This document shows positions 27,712-37,479 of a stretch of DNA of 64,000 bases, piece by piece. The translations under genes and the position numbers were made by a program. The stretch is from assembly GCF_041060425.1 (NCBI RefSeq), contig NZ_JAULBC010000007.1:124001-188000 (forward strand), in the 5' to 3' direction. This DNA comes from Danxiaibacter flavus. Its GTDB lineage: Bacteria > Bacteroidota > Bacteroidia > Chitinophagales > Chitinophagaceae. Every line of letters starts with the position of its first letter. Positions within the stretch are counted from its first letter, which is position 1. The notes under the pieces are model-generated. The model searched no databases and had not been told where the DNA came from. It saw only the letters and a list, made by a program, of their open reading frames with translations.

Positions 27712-28614
27712 TTACAAATCATTGCTTCCCGACCCTGCCGACGATTCTATATGCTCGCGCTCTTTCCGGGAAGCATCGTGTTCAGGCGATGTTCGTTTGG
27801 GATCATTTGACTGGCTCGGTTCCATCAGCTTTCGGGAACCTGAAGCTGCTGCAGCGTCAGACATCATATTGGATCTGAACACGTGCATTTTTGTTTTACC
27901 ACCGGAAATGACTCTGTCTTCTCCCCGCATCAAAGCCTCATAACCGTCTTTTGCCACATCTGCGGGATCCTGCAGTTCCTGTTCTTTGTAAGCGACTGTA
28001 TCTTCAGCGTGTGCCTTATGAAAAAAGTCCGTATCACTGGCTCCGGGCAATAACGCGGTTACCACTACATCAGTATCTTTCAGCTCATTCGCAAGCGATG
28101 CAGTAAAGGATAACAAAAATGCTTTTGTTGCTGCGTACACAGAAAGCAATGGCATCGGTGTTTTTCCAGCCTCTGATGCAACCTGCAAAATGCGTCCTTC
28201 ATTGCGTGTCACCATGTCCTTAAGGAAGTACCAGGTCAGCGATACAAGAGAAGAAATATTCAACTGAATAATATCAAGCATGCGCTGAAGGTCTATATCC
28301 ACAAACCTGCCCCATTCTCCTTGTCCCGCATCATTAACAAGCGCATTTATATTAATGCCCATCTCAGTAACCTTATCATACACTTTTTTTGCACAGTCTT
28401 TTTCAAAGAGATCGCATTCAAAAGGTGTTACTTCAACGCCAAACTTATTTTTTATTTCAACAGTCACTTCATCCAGCCGCTCCTTACTTCGCGCAACCAG
28501 TACAAGATTATAACCATCCCGGGCAAAGAGTTTTGAAAACTCGTAACCGAAACCACTTGTTGCACCGGTAATCAATGCATACTTATTTCTGTTTTCCATA
28601 TTTATGTCTGCCAT
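27712..28614 (-). CDS. Short-chain dehydrogenase/reductase
   Basis: About 300 residues from ATG 28614 (an upstream TTG would add 13 residues with no family support). Cofactor motif 'LITGATSGFGYEFSK' (TGxxxGxG), 'LVNDAGQGEWG' in place of the NNAG box, catalytic Ser in 'LQVASEAGK' and 'YAATK' (YxxxK). This is the classical SDR group of ketoacyl-reductase-like oxidoreductases, using NAD(P)H. The last 60 residues are polar and disordered ('SGSRKLMEPSQSNDPKRTSP'), which is unusual. Substrate unknown. Confidence 0.9.
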   Translation of the reverse strand: MADINMENRNKYALITGATSGFGYEFSKLFARDGYNLVLVARSKERLDEVTVEIKNKFGVEVTPFECDLFEKDCAKKVYDKVTEMGININALVNDAGQGEWGRFVDIDLQRMLDIIQLNISSLVSLTWYFLKDMVTRNEGRILQVASEAGKTPMPLLSVYAATKAFLLSFTASLANELKDTDVVVTALLPGASDTDFFHKAHAEDTVAYKEQELQDPADVAKDGYEALMRGEDRVISGGKTKMHVFRSNMMSDAAAASGSRKLMEPSQSNDPKRTSPEHDASRKEREHIESSAGSGSNDL

Positions 28615-28960
28615 AAATGTTGTTTTTAAAGTACAGCATTGGCAAGCACTCAAATTGTGCCATAGTTATCCATAGGCTAAGTGTGAAACAGCTACAGGCC
28701 ACATTGGGTAAACAGTCTACATTTCAAGAACGAATTGCATCCGGGCTACGCTGAATTATTTACCTCCTTTTTTATGGCAGGTATTTTGAGGCTCTTTTCT
28801 GACAGCGATTGGTAATAACACTCTCTTCCCTGTGCCGCTTGATTTGCGCGATTATTTTGACGCAGTGTTGATTAATGTATAATGCTTTAAAAAGGTCTCC
28901 CTTTATCATTACAACACATTCCGATCAGGCGGCATTTTTATTCATGTTAAATGAAATGGT
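28615..28960. other. Intergenic region between divergent genes
   Basis: Carries the promoters of the dehydrogenase (left) and the TPP enzyme (right). No repeat, terminator or small gene was recognised. Confidence 0.5.
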
Positions 28961-30727
28961 ATGTACATAAGTTTTCCGGATAACCACGGGCATCAAAAAA
29001 GCCCTTCGCCAGAAACCGCCACAACAACAATGGCAACATTAAAGCAACAGACAGATTTCCAAGCTCAACCGGATGACACAACATCCGATATTATCGTTGA
29101 TAAACTTATTGCCTGGAATGTTGAAGTTGTATTTGGCCTTGTTGGTGATGGCATTAATCCGTTGATGGAAGCGTTTCGCAAAAAGGAGGACAAGATCAGA
29201 TTCATTACCGTAAGACACGAAGAAGCAGCAGCATTTATGGCTTCCGGTTATTATAAATTCAGTGGCAAGCTTGGAGCCTGTATTGCAACAACAGGCCCCG
29301 GCGCTGTACATTTACTCAACGGTCTTTACGATGCGGCGATGGAAGATGCGGCAGTCATAGCGATCACCGGTTCTACCTATCATGACCTTGCTGGAACATT
29401 TTACACACAGGAGATTGATACCATTTCACTCTTTAAAAATATTGCAGTTTACAATCAGCAAATTACCGGGCCAACGCATGCGCAAACAATTGTAGACATT
29501 GCCTGCCGCACGGCACTTTCCACTCCCGGTGTAACGCATATAACAGTTCCGGTAGACGTTCAGCAGATGCCGCTCGCCAAGGATAAACGATCCAGGAAAT
29601 CAGGCATGCTCAAAGGCTCATCTACCTACCTGCCCAGGATAGTTGTGCCGGATGAACAGGAATTGGATATATTGGCAAGTATTCTTAATGATGGTGAATC
29701 AGTTATGATACTGGCCGGCCGCGGTGCGTTGAATGCCAGGGCCGAAATTGAACAGATCGCGGAAAAACTGGGCGCACCCGTAGCCAAAGCATTACTCGGC
29801 AAAGCGGTATTGCCCGATGATTCGCCTTACACAACAGGCGGCACCGGACGACTGGGAACATGGCCCTCGCAACAACTTATGAAGGAATGCGACACCCTTT
29901 TTATTATTGGAAGCACCATGCCTCATCTCGAATATTATCCTGATCCGGAAAAAGCAAAAGCGGTACAGATCGATCGCAATCCCCAAAAGTTAGGCATGCG
30001 TTTTCCGATTGATGCGGGTGTAAGCGGAGATGTAAGGGCAACGCTTCAGGCCTTGATTCCAAGACTGAAAGATAATTCAGAGAAAAACTTTCTGAAGAAA
30101 GCACAACAGTTAATGGCTGAATGGAAACAATGCATCAATAAAATGGAGATGCAAAAAACCTCACCCGTAAAACCGCCATTTCTTGTTGCGGAAGTAAGCA
30201 AGCTCCTGAAAGAAGATGCATTGATCTCAATAGACACAGGTGCACACACGGTTTTTACAGCAAGACATTTACAGATTACCGCACAACAGCAAATTGCAGT
30301 TTGCGGCAATCTCGCCAGCATGGCGCCGGGCCTGCCCTATGCAATTGCAGCGCAGATAGCTTTTCCTAAAAGTCAGTCTGTCGCAATGGTTGGTGATGGC
30401 AGCTTTACCATGCTGATGGGTGAATTGGCAACTGCCAGGATGTATAACCTGCCCGTAAAGATTATCATATTCAAAAACAACTCGCTGGCTATGGATAAGT
30501 TTGAACAGGAAGAGATTGGCAATAAAGGTTTTGCAATACAACTTCAGCCTGTAGACTTTGCAAAAGTGGCTACAGCATTTGGCGTTGAAGGCTATGCCTG
30601 CAGCAATTCGGAAGAGTTGCCATCTGTATTGGAGAAGGCGTTTGCTTCAACCGAACCTGCAGTGATCGAAATATCCGTAGATCCCGACGAAGCACCGGAT
30701 CCTCCTGAAAAGATTATGAAGGGTTGA
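28961..30727 (+). CDS. TPP-dependent enzyme, pyruvate oxidase/PoxB-like
   Basis: 588 residues from ATG 28961; a second ATG at 29030 removes 23 residues that lie before the conserved fold and may be the real start. Three-domain layout of the acetolactate synthase/pyruvate oxidase family: the catalytic Glu in 'VRHEEAAAFMASGY' of the N-terminal PYR domain, a central domain with 'TGGTGRLGTWPS', and a C-terminal PP domain with the TPP/Mg motif 'VGDGSFTMLMGELA' through 'FKNNSLAM'. It lacks an obvious ilvB context. A quinone-linked pyruvate-to-acetate role is the best guess; acetolactate synthesis is less likely. Confidence 0.85.
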   Translation: MYISFPDNHGHQKSPSPETATTTMATLKQQTDFQAQPDDTTSDIIVDKLIAWNVEVVFGLVGDGINPLMEAFRKKEDKIRFITVRHEEAAAFMASGYYKFSGKLGACIATTGPGAVHLLNGLYDAAMEDAAVIAITGSTYHDLAGTFYTQEIDTISLFKNIAVYNQQITGPTHAQTIVDIACRTALSTPGVTHITVPVDVQQMPLAKDKRSRKSGMLKGSSTYLPRIVVPDEQELDILASILNDGESVMILAGRGALNARAEIEQIAEKLGAPVAKALLGKAVLPDDSPYTTGGTGRLGTWPSQQLMKECDTLFIIGSTMPHLEYYPDPEKAKAVQIDRNPQKLGMRFPIDAGVSGDVRATLQALIPRLKDNSEKNFLKKAQQLMAEWKQCINKMEMQKTSPVKPPFLVAEVSKLLKEDALISIDTGAHTVFTARHLQITAQQQIAVCGNLASMAPGLPYAIAAQIAFPKSQSVAMVGDGSFTMLMGELATARMYNLPVKIIIFKNNSLAMDKFEQEEIGNKGFAIQLQPVDFAKVATAFGVEGYACSNSEELPSVLEKAFASTEPAVIEISVDPDEAPDPPEKIMKG

Positions 30728-30958
30728 GGAAGCTTGCAGCTATCAGCTTTCAGCTTTCAGCTTTCAGCTATTAGCTATTAGCTCTTAGCTACCAGGTAAA
30801 AGGCGTAAGGCATAAGGCGGATCGCATTAGCTTACGATCTTTCCATCTTACTTTCTTACTATCTTACTATCTTACATGTCTTTTTCTGGTCTTACGGTCT
30901 TACGGTCTTACGGTCTTACGGTCTTACGGTCTTACTGTCTTACGGTCTTACTGTCTTA
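30728..30958. repeat. Short tandem repeats between convergent genes, octamer array at the stop codon
   Basis: Left part: 'CAGCTTTCAGCTTTCAGC' and 'GCTATTAGCTATTAGC' runs. Right part (about 30846-30958): 'CTTACGGT' and 'CTTACTGT' octamers, the reverse complement of the array behind the NtrC-type gene. The minus-strand kinase's TAA stop (30956-30958) is itself the first TAA of this octamer array. Confidence 0.88.
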
Positions 30959-33322
30959 TTCCGGAAAAAAGCAATGAAAAACAGATCCTGCTTTCGCTTT
31001 GCTTTCAGCCACAACAAACCCTCCGTGCAGCTCCATGATTTTCCGGCATATTGCGAGCCCAATACCCGAGCCTTTATATTTTGTTTTGTCGTGAATACGG
31101 TAAAACGTTTCAAATATTTTTTCTGATTCTTCCTGCGGAAAGCCAATACCGTTATCTTCTATAGAAATTACCTTGTACCATGTATCCTGGAGTGCCAGTG
31201 AAACAGGTAATGAGACTCCGGATCTGCGATCAGCTTTTACCTGTATGATGGGCGGGCGTTCGGGATGGCGGAACTTGAATGCGTTATCAAATAGCTGTCC
31301 GAACAGGATAACCAGTAATTGCGGAAATCCGGTTATTGTTGGAAGTGCTTGCGATTTTATCTCTCCCACTATATCATTTATTCTGTCCTGTATGCCGGCT
31401 ATTGCAGTTGACATCACGTCATTTAAGTTAACGGATTCAGCCAAATTTCCCGCTGCATGTATGCCGGAGAACATAACGATATCATCAGTCAGTAACTTAA
31501 GTTTCTGTATTGCACTCTGCGCCCTGCGAACATTGGCTTTACCTGCATCACTTAAATGCTTCGCATCTTTTGTAACAATAAATTCCAGGTTGGTATACAA
31601 CGTTTGCAGCGTTTCTCTATACTGACTCGCGATAAGTGAATTAAATGTATTCAGTTCAGCATGAAGAGACTCCAACTTACGGTTCTTTACCACAAGGCTT
31701 TTATTCAACTCATAAATCTTGTCTTCTGCCTTCTTCCTTTGCGTTACATCCATTAAAGTGCCTACAAGTTTTTCTCTTGTGTTTTCCTTTATTAGCTGAC
31801 CGACTGCATATATATACCGTATCTCTCCTTCTGCAGTAAGCACGCGATATTCGTAACTGGATCTAAATGCGTCTTCCTCAGTCGGCCGCGTCAACGCCTG
31901 TAACATAATACGTTCCCTGTCTTCAGGATGTATGGCTGCCAGGAATTTTTCCAGGCCTGGCTCAAAAGAAAACGGCTCGTAACCCAACAATTTAAAAGTA
32001 TTTTCAGCCCATATCACCTGGCCGGATGTAAGATCCCATTGCCAGTTTCCTATACTCGCAATCTTTTCAGCCTGCCTGTCAATTTCCAGTTGAATCCTGA
32101 CCTTTTCTTCCGCCTGTCTTTTTTCGTGAATGTCCTGCGTAAAGGAAATCATCTGGGTTGGGTTACCTTCGGCATCTCTCTTAAATACTTTTGTGCGGGT
32201 ATTAAACCAGCGTAAGCTTCCATCGGCCATAACCAGGCGAAAATCCAGATCCTTCACTTCGTGGTCCTTCATCTGGTTGTTGTTCCTGAAATCGATGAAC
32301 GCTTGTAAATCGTCCTTGTAAACAATCCTGTTAAGCAGATCTTCCAGCGTCATTCCATACAATTCTGCCATTTCAAGTCCGATCACATCTTTCACGGTAT
32401 GATTGGAGTAGATCAGCCGTTGAGAAACAATGTCAGAGATAGAAATAAAGTCGGGCGTTATTTTGGAGATTTCTTCAATTAAACGCTTACTTTCTTTCAA
32501 TTCCTCTTCTGCTTTTTTTCGCGCCGTAATTACTTCTGTTGTAGTAATTACCAGGTCTCCCAACTTTACGGCGTTGATACTGAACCATTCATCAATATCT
32601 CCATCTGCATAATATTTTTCAATACTGATGCCGGTATCTGAAGCCATTGCATCTTTCAACATACTGATCACGCCTGTTGCTTCAGCATTCGGAAAAGCTT
32701 CCGTATATAACTTACCTATCGGCTGTTTGTTTTTAGACACAGCCAATGCCGCTGCATTCATCATAAGAATTTCGAAATCACTTACCTCCCCTTGCCCGTT
32801 GTACACAGCCTTATGGACAGTGATACAATGCGGCGAAGAATTAAAAACCGTTTGTAAAAGGTTCTTGTTGTGTTGTAATTCCCGCTCTTTTTTTAGCAGC
32901 TCGGTTATCGAATCATCCGGTACCGGCATTTCATTAACCGGTTGAAGCACAACTAATATTGTTTCGCCGGATTTTGTAATGGAACTTTTCAGCAATGAAC
33001 TACCGTCGCTTTTGTTAATAACATGTGTAGTAGTAACATTACCCGGATCTTCTGCAAGTTGTGCCACTGCAAGAAAAAGCGGATCACTGTTGTAGCGGGA
33101 AAAAAGATGATCAATGTTGCCATCATACGTTGATAACAAACGCTGGGCAACGCCGTTGTGATACAGTGATTGAAAGCCATTAACACGTTCATCCGTTTCC
33201 CGTAACGGCTTAAGAAAAAGAACGCCGACGGGTATGGAATTAAGCACTCCCTGAAAAACACGACTGCTGAGCACGGATTGCAGTTCTTCAAAATCTGTCA
33301 CAGAAAAAAAATCAACATTCAT
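30956..33322 (-). CDS. Multi-PAS histidine-kinase-like protein lacking the phospho-accepting His
   Basis: 788 residues from ATG 33322 (another in-frame ATG at 33352 adds ten residues). No membrane segment. Four PAS-type domains in a row (roughly 5-125, 140-270, 275-400, 415-535; 'ISFTQDIHEKRQAEEKVR' and 'LVGTLMDVTQRKKAEDKI' are PAC ends), then a coiled coil, a HisKA-like helix pair, and a complete ATPase domain ('LFDNAFKF', 'EDNGIGF', 'GSGIGLAI'). The H-box reads 'LIASQYRETLQTLY': Gln567 stands where the family has His. So ATP binding is retained, but self-phosphorylation at the usual site is not possible. It is related to the protein at 37480 by its 'LYTNLEFIV' and 'TDDIVMFS' segments. Confidence 0.85.
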   Translation of the reverse strand: MNVDFFSVTDFEELQSVLSSRVFQGVLNSIPVGVLFLKPLRETDERVNGFQSLYHNGVAQRLLSTYDGNIDHLFSRYNSDPLFLAVAQLAEDPGNVTTTHVINKSDGSSLLKSSITKSGETILVVLQPVNEMPVPDDSITELLKKERELQHNKNLLQTVFNSSPHCITVHKAVYNGQGEVSDFEILMMNAAALAVSKNKQPIGKLYTEAFPNAEATGVISMLKDAMASDTGISIEKYYADGDIDEWFSINAVKLGDLVITTTEVITARKKAEEELKESKRLIEEISKITPDFISISDIVSQRLIYSNHTVKDVIGLEMAELYGMTLEDLLNRIVYKDDLQAFIDFRNNNQMKDHEVKDLDFRLVMADGSLRWFNTRTKVFKRDAEGNPTQMISFTQDIHEKRQAEEKVRIQLEIDRQAEKIASIGNWQWDLTSGQVIWAENTFKLLGYEPFSFEPGLEKFLAAIHPEDRERIMLQALTRPTEEDAFRSSYEYRVLTAEGEIRYIYAVGQLIKENTREKLVGTLMDVTQRKKAEDKIYELNKSLVVKNRKLESLHAELNTFNSLIASQYRETLQTLYTNLEFIVTKDAKHLSDAGKANVRRAQSAIQKLKLLTDDIVMFSGIHAAGNLAESVNLNDVMSTAIAGIQDRINDIVGEIKSQALPTITGFPQLLVILFGQLFDNAFKFRHPERPPIIQVKADRRSGVSLPVSLALQDTWYKVISIEDNGIGFPQEESEKIFETFYRIHDKTKYKGSGIGLAICRKIMELHGGFVVAESKAKAGSVFHCFFPE

Positions 33323-33943
33323 ATACCAAATGCACGCACAGGTTTGCCGCATACATAGCTCTTTACAATTAATGTATCTGGTTTCTTAACATATAATTTT
33401 CAGGAAAAAACGTACCAGCAAAACAGGTTGTTTTGTTGAGTAACCGCAAGGAGTGTATGTATCTGGTTCTGCGTAAAGCGTGAAGCCAAAAATATAGAAA
33501 AACACAAATGATAAAAAAAAGTGCATGATTTTTTTTGTAACGGTGAGCTTTTTCAGTTGCAATCTGCTTATGCAGACGTTTGTTCAATTGCATCAGAATC
33601 AAAAAATGCCTTGCCCGGAAAAAGCCCGAATACTATTTTTTCTATGTTTTCTTGGTTAATACAAAAAAAATAGATAGATTTGTTAATACAGGCTGTAGCT
33701 CATTTTGCAGCTTTGATAATACATCCCAATCAACTTTCCCGTCGTTGCTCAGACACACTTGCAACAATTTTCAACGGCAATCTATTTAAAGGAAATAATA
33801 TAAAAACTGGTCGTGCTATTTAACGATTGCGGGAATAACTCCATTGAAGGAAAAGGCATATCCAGATAGTCACATATCAACATAGCAGAACAGAGCCGCT
33901 CCTTCATGGCAGCGGCTTTTTGTTTTAACAATTAATTTATCTG
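33323..33943. other. Intergenic region with terminator, possible small RNA
   Basis: 620 bp between divergent kinases. It holds both promoters and a clear plus-strand terminator (33897-33925) only about 20 bp before the next start codon. No convincing protein; a 69-codon frame at 33580-33789 has no protein-like character. A small RNA ending at the terminator is possible. Confidence 0.5.
33897..33930 (+). terminator. Rho-independent terminator just upstream of a kinase start
   Basis: GCCGCT and AGCGGC arms close a loop of about 11 bases, followed by TTTTTGTTTT. The hairpin ends only about 20 bp before ATG 33944. It could end a small RNA or be an attenuator controlling the kinase. Confidence 0.75.
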
Positions 33944-35008
33944 ATGAAAAAACATTTACTCATAACAGAAAATAAAATCAATTCCACAGGCATTCCTGTA
34001 AATGCCGCGGAGAAATCAAACATAACGACTGAACTTGAAAATAATATTTTGCAAGCCGCTCCCCTATTGAATGTCACAAATTACGTACCTGTAATTGCTT
34101 GTGCCAGTTCTTCTGAACCTGTTTGCGACGGCGAAACTTCTACCGTCAACAAAATAAAGAAAATGAAAAATGTTGTATTAGCCGGTCACGATAAAACTTC
34201 GTTTGTCACAAACAGCGAAACGGAAAAATCCCCCGTGGATTCTTACAAAGACACTATTCGGCTTTTGACGCTTGAACTGGCGGAACAACGGAGAATTGCA
34301 AAAGATTGCCAGGATATGCTGCAAAGAAAAAAAGATATTTTGTGTATTGCGAGCCATGAACTTAAAACGCCTGTAACTGCTATCCAGGGTTATGTGGACC
34401 TGTTGATTTTGCAGCAAAAAGATCTCACGGATGAATTTCTCCAAAGCTCGTTAAGGACAATAAAGCAACAGGTAAAAAATCTTACTTCCTTAATCAATAA
34501 CCTGCTGGTTTCTTCTGAAAAAAAGCTTGACGAAACTGCATTTGGCAATTATAACGAGCTGATCCCTGTAGATATGCTTTTGGCTGAAATAACGAACTTT
34601 TTACAACCAACAATCAAGCACAGGCTCATTCAGGTAGGGCAGTGCAGTGCTTCAATACTTGCGAATAAATGTAGCGTTAACAGGATTTTGCTGAACATTA
34701 TTTCCAATGCTGTAAAATATTCGCCTGATGCAGACACAATTATCATTTCCTGTAAAGAAACGCCCGCGGAAGTTGTAATTGGAATTACAGATTTTGGGAT
34801 CGGAATTGCACCTGAGCATCAAAAAAAAATATTTACAAAGTTTTACCGCGTAAAAAGTGCTGGCAGGCAGGACCCTCATTATCTGAACCTGGGTGTGGGC
34901 CTTTTTACTGCTACAGAGCTGGTAAAAAAAATGAATGGAAAAATTTGGGTTGAAAGTGAGCCCTGCAAGGGTTCTACATTTTATATAAGTATTCCTAAAG
35001 CAAAATAA
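33944..35008 (+). CDS. Soluble histidine kinase with no recognised sensor domain
   Basis: 354 residues. The N-terminal 125 residues are polar and predicted disordered, with no PAS, GAF or membrane segment. A coiled coil leads to the intact H-box 'IASHELKTPVTAIQGY' (His138). The ATPase domain is complete: 'ISNAVKYSPDAD', 'DFGIGIAPEHQ' and 'GVGLFTATELV'. A cytoplasmic kinase that probably receives its signal through another protein. A terminator-like hairpin lies just before it and a small unknown gene 36 bp after it. Confidence 0.9.
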   Translation: MKKHLLITENKINSTGIPVNAAEKSNITTELENNILQAAPLLNVTNYVPVIACASSSEPVCDGETSTVNKIKKMKNVVLAGHDKTSFVTNSETEKSPVDSYKDTIRLLTLELAEQRRIAKDCQDMLQRKKDILCIASHELKTPVTAIQGYVDLLILQQKDLTDEFLQSSLRTIKQQVKNLTSLINNLLVSSEKKLDETAFGNYNELIPVDMLLAEITNFLQPTIKHRLIQVGQCSASILANKCSVNRILLNIISNAVKYSPDADTIIISCKETPAEVVIGITDFGIGIAPEHQKKIFTKFYRVKSAGRQDPHYLNLGVGLFTATELVKKMNGKIWVESEPCKGSTFYISIPKAK

Positions 35009-35044
35009 GCGCTTTAATGCAATACGCAGGCGGCCATAAATTAA

Positions 35045-35314
35045 ATGCCTTGCATGTATATAGAACTTTCTTATCTGGAAAAGAAAATACGCGCCAATGT
35101 TATTTACAATTTCAGGCAGATGACGCGTATTATCCTGGTGAGGTTTGATAACCTGCCGGATGGCAAGGACAATGAGTTGTTTCTGTTTTTTGAAAATAAC
35201 CAGTGGATTGCACCCTCAGACTTTAAAGAGTTCTATCCGGAAATGCTTGAGCAGATCATGCAAAAGCTAAAGAGTGTTTTTAACGAATTTCTTTTGACAA
35301 AGAAGACAATATAA
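35045..35314 (+). CDS. Small protein of unknown function next to kinases
   Basis: 89 residues (a second ATG at 35054 gives 86). I do not recognise a family. Basic N-terminal part ('YLEKKIRANVIYNFRQMTR'), a central beta-type stretch ('IILVRFDNL', 'NELFLFFENNQWI') and a C-terminal amphipathic helix ('MLEQIMQKLKSVFNEFLL'). It lies 36 bp behind the soluble kinase on the same strand and is probably co-transcribed. Could be an adaptor for one of the kinases, but this is inference only. Confidence 0.6.
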   Translation: MPCMYIELSYLEKKIRANVIYNFRQMTRIILVRFDNLPDGKDNELFLFFENNQWIAPSDFKEFYPEMLEQIMQKLKSVFNEFLLTKKTI

Positions 35315-35460
35315 GCTTTAACAATTCAACACTCCTTCCATAGACCGCAAGAACCATTTTAACTCAAATTACATCTGCTCCTTTGAAAAATGAGCTATTG
35401 GCAAAAAGTGTTTTTCAACATTGCTGAAAATTTTAAAACAACCATTTATTAAAACAGAAC

Positions 35461-37476
35461 ATGCAACGAACAGTTTCAAATGGTAAGGAAGGTTATACGG
35501 ATAAGTTTTTTTTACCCAGGGATATCTCAATACAAAATCTGATAGATTACATGCCTATTGCCATTTATGCGTGCAGCCTGTCAGGACACATTATCTACTA
35601 CAATAAGGCTGCGGAAAAACTTTGGGGATATAAACCCAAAGCCGGTGAAGACATGTGGTCTGGCTCGGCGAAATTATTCCTGCCTGACGGAGTTCCTCTT
35701 CCTATGGATAAATGGCCAATGACCATTGCTATACAACAAGGCATTTATTTGGAGGAGGAAGAAGTAGTTATTCAACAACCCGGCGGAACAAAGTTAAATG
35801 TGCTGGAACATCCTATGCCGGTGTTTGACAGCGACGGAAAACTGTTATGCATAATCAATGTGTTGCTTGATGTAACGGAACAAAGAAAAAGCGAAACAAA
35901 GCAGGCAATGCTGGCTGCCATAGTAGAATCATCAGATGACGCTATTGTAAGCAAGTCGCTGAACGGCATCATCACCAGCTGGAATTTTGGCGCGCAGGAA
36001 ATGTTTGGTTACGAGGAACAGGAAATAATTGGCAAACCGATTACTACCATTATTCCAGAGCAATACCGGATGGATGAACTGATGATATTGAACAAGATAA
36101 GAAACAATGAACACGTTGAGCACTTTGAAACCTACCGGATAACAAAAGATGGCACATTAATTCCGGTGTCCCTTACCATTTCACCGATAACGGACAAAAG
36201 AGGAAATATCATCGGCGCATCAAAAATAGCCAGGAACATCAGTAAACAAAAAGAAGCGGAAAAAGCACTTCAGCACCATGCAGAAAACCTGGAAATAATG
36301 AACGGCATGGGCAAGGTGATTTCTCAAACACTGGATATTGATGTAATCCTGCAAACAGTGGCCGACTCCACCACGCGCCTTACGGGAGCTGCAATTGGTG
36401 CCTTCTTTTACAATACGGTAAATGACAAAAATGAGCCATACATGCTTTGCAGGCTAAGCGGGGCTGCCAAAGAAGCATTCGAAAATTTTGCCATACCGCG
36501 CAGCACGGCTGTTTTCAGCAGCACTTTTAACGGCGGTGCTACAATAAGATCTGACGATATTACGCACGATGAAAGATACGCCAGAAATATGCCTTTCAAC
36601 GGAATGCCGGAGGGGCATTTACCTGTTGTGAGCTACCTTGCAGTACCGGTAGTGTCAAAAAACGGAAAAGTGACCGGTGGATTATTTTTCGGCCACCCTC
36701 AACCCGGCCGGTTTACGAAGGAACATGAGGACCTTGTTTCTGCTATTGCCTTACATGCAGCGATAGCACTCGATAATGCCAAGCTGTATGCAGAAGTAAC
36801 GAGACTGAGTGATAAAAAAGACGAATTCATCAGCCTTGCTAGCCATGAATTAAAAACGCCTATAACCAGCCTGAGCGGATTTCTTCAACTGATCGAGGAA
36901 TCGCTCGATGATGGTGACGAAAATAAAAAATTCATGAAGATCGCCCTGGCACAGGTGAAAAAACTTTCGGATCTCATTTCTGATCTGCTTGATGTATCAA
37001 AAGTTAAAGCCGGCAAGCTGCCTTTGTCATTCAGCCATTTTGATCTTGTGCAACTAACAAAGGAAGTAGTTACCCAATTTCAGTATTCGGTGAGATCGCA
37101 TGCTGTTCAATTGGATTGCAAACTGGAAAAGGTCATGGTACACGGCGACAGACAACGCATCGAGCAGGTGATCATTAACCTGCTTGCCAATGCGGTTAAA
37201 TATTCTCCCGGGGCAGCCGAGGTCAAAGTACTGGTAACAGGAAATAATGCAACTGCCTCTGTGTCCGTTCAGGATTTTGGAATTGGCATAGCGCCGGAAT
37301 TACATCAGCATATATTTTCACGTTTTTTCCGGATTGAAGATGAAGCCAACAAACCAGGTCTTGGAATTGGTCTTTATATCTGCAAGGAAATTATACAACG
37401 TCACAGCGGCCGCCTCTGGTTAAGCAGCGTGCCTTCTGTAGGATCAATCTTTGGATTTGATATACCAGCTGCGTAA
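35461..37476 (+). CDS. PAS-PAS-GAF histidine kinase
   Basis: 671 residues, no membrane helix. PAS 1 about 20-140 ('MPIAIYACSLSGHIIYYNKA'), PAS 2 about 145-265 ('AAIVESSDDAIVSKSLNGII'), GAF about 290-430 ('SYLAVPVVSKNGKVTGGLFF'). HisKA with an intact 'LASHELKTPITSLSGF' (His462), then ATPase boxes 'LLANAVKYSPGA', 'DFGIGIAPELH' and 'GLGIGLYICKEI'. A cytoplasmic kinase of the common Bacteroidota type. It ends 3 bp before the convergent kinase at 37480. Confidence 0.93.
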   Translation: MQRTVSNGKEGYTDKFFLPRDISIQNLIDYMPIAIYACSLSGHIIYYNKAAEKLWGYKPKAGEDMWSGSAKLFLPDGVPLPMDKWPMTIAIQQGIYLEEEEVVIQQPGGTKLNVLEHPMPVFDSDGKLLCIINVLLDVTEQRKSETKQAMLAAIVESSDDAIVSKSLNGIITSWNFGAQEMFGYEEQEIIGKPITTIIPEQYRMDELMILNKIRNNEHVEHFETYRITKDGTLIPVSLTISPITDKRGNIIGASKIARNISKQKEAEKALQHHAENLEIMNGMGKVISQTLDIDVILQTVADSTTRLTGAAIGAFFYNTVNDKNEPYMLCRLSGAAKEAFENFAIPRSTAVFSSTFNGGATIRSDDITHDERYARNMPFNGMPEGHLPVVSYLAVPVVSKNGKVTGGLFFGHPQPGRFTKEHEDLVSAIALHAAIALDNAKLYAEVTRLSDKKDEFISLASHELKTPITSLSGFLQLIEESLDDGDENKKFMKIALAQVKKLSDLISDLLDVSKVKAGKLPLSFSHFDLVQLTKEVVTQFQYSVRSHAVQLDCKLEKVMVHGDRQRIEQVIINLLANAVKYSPGAAEVKVLVTGNNATASVSVQDFGIGIAPELHQHIFSRFFRIEDEANKPGLGIGLYICKEIIQRHSGRLWLSSVPSVGSIFGFDIPAA

Positions 37477-37479
37477 TTT

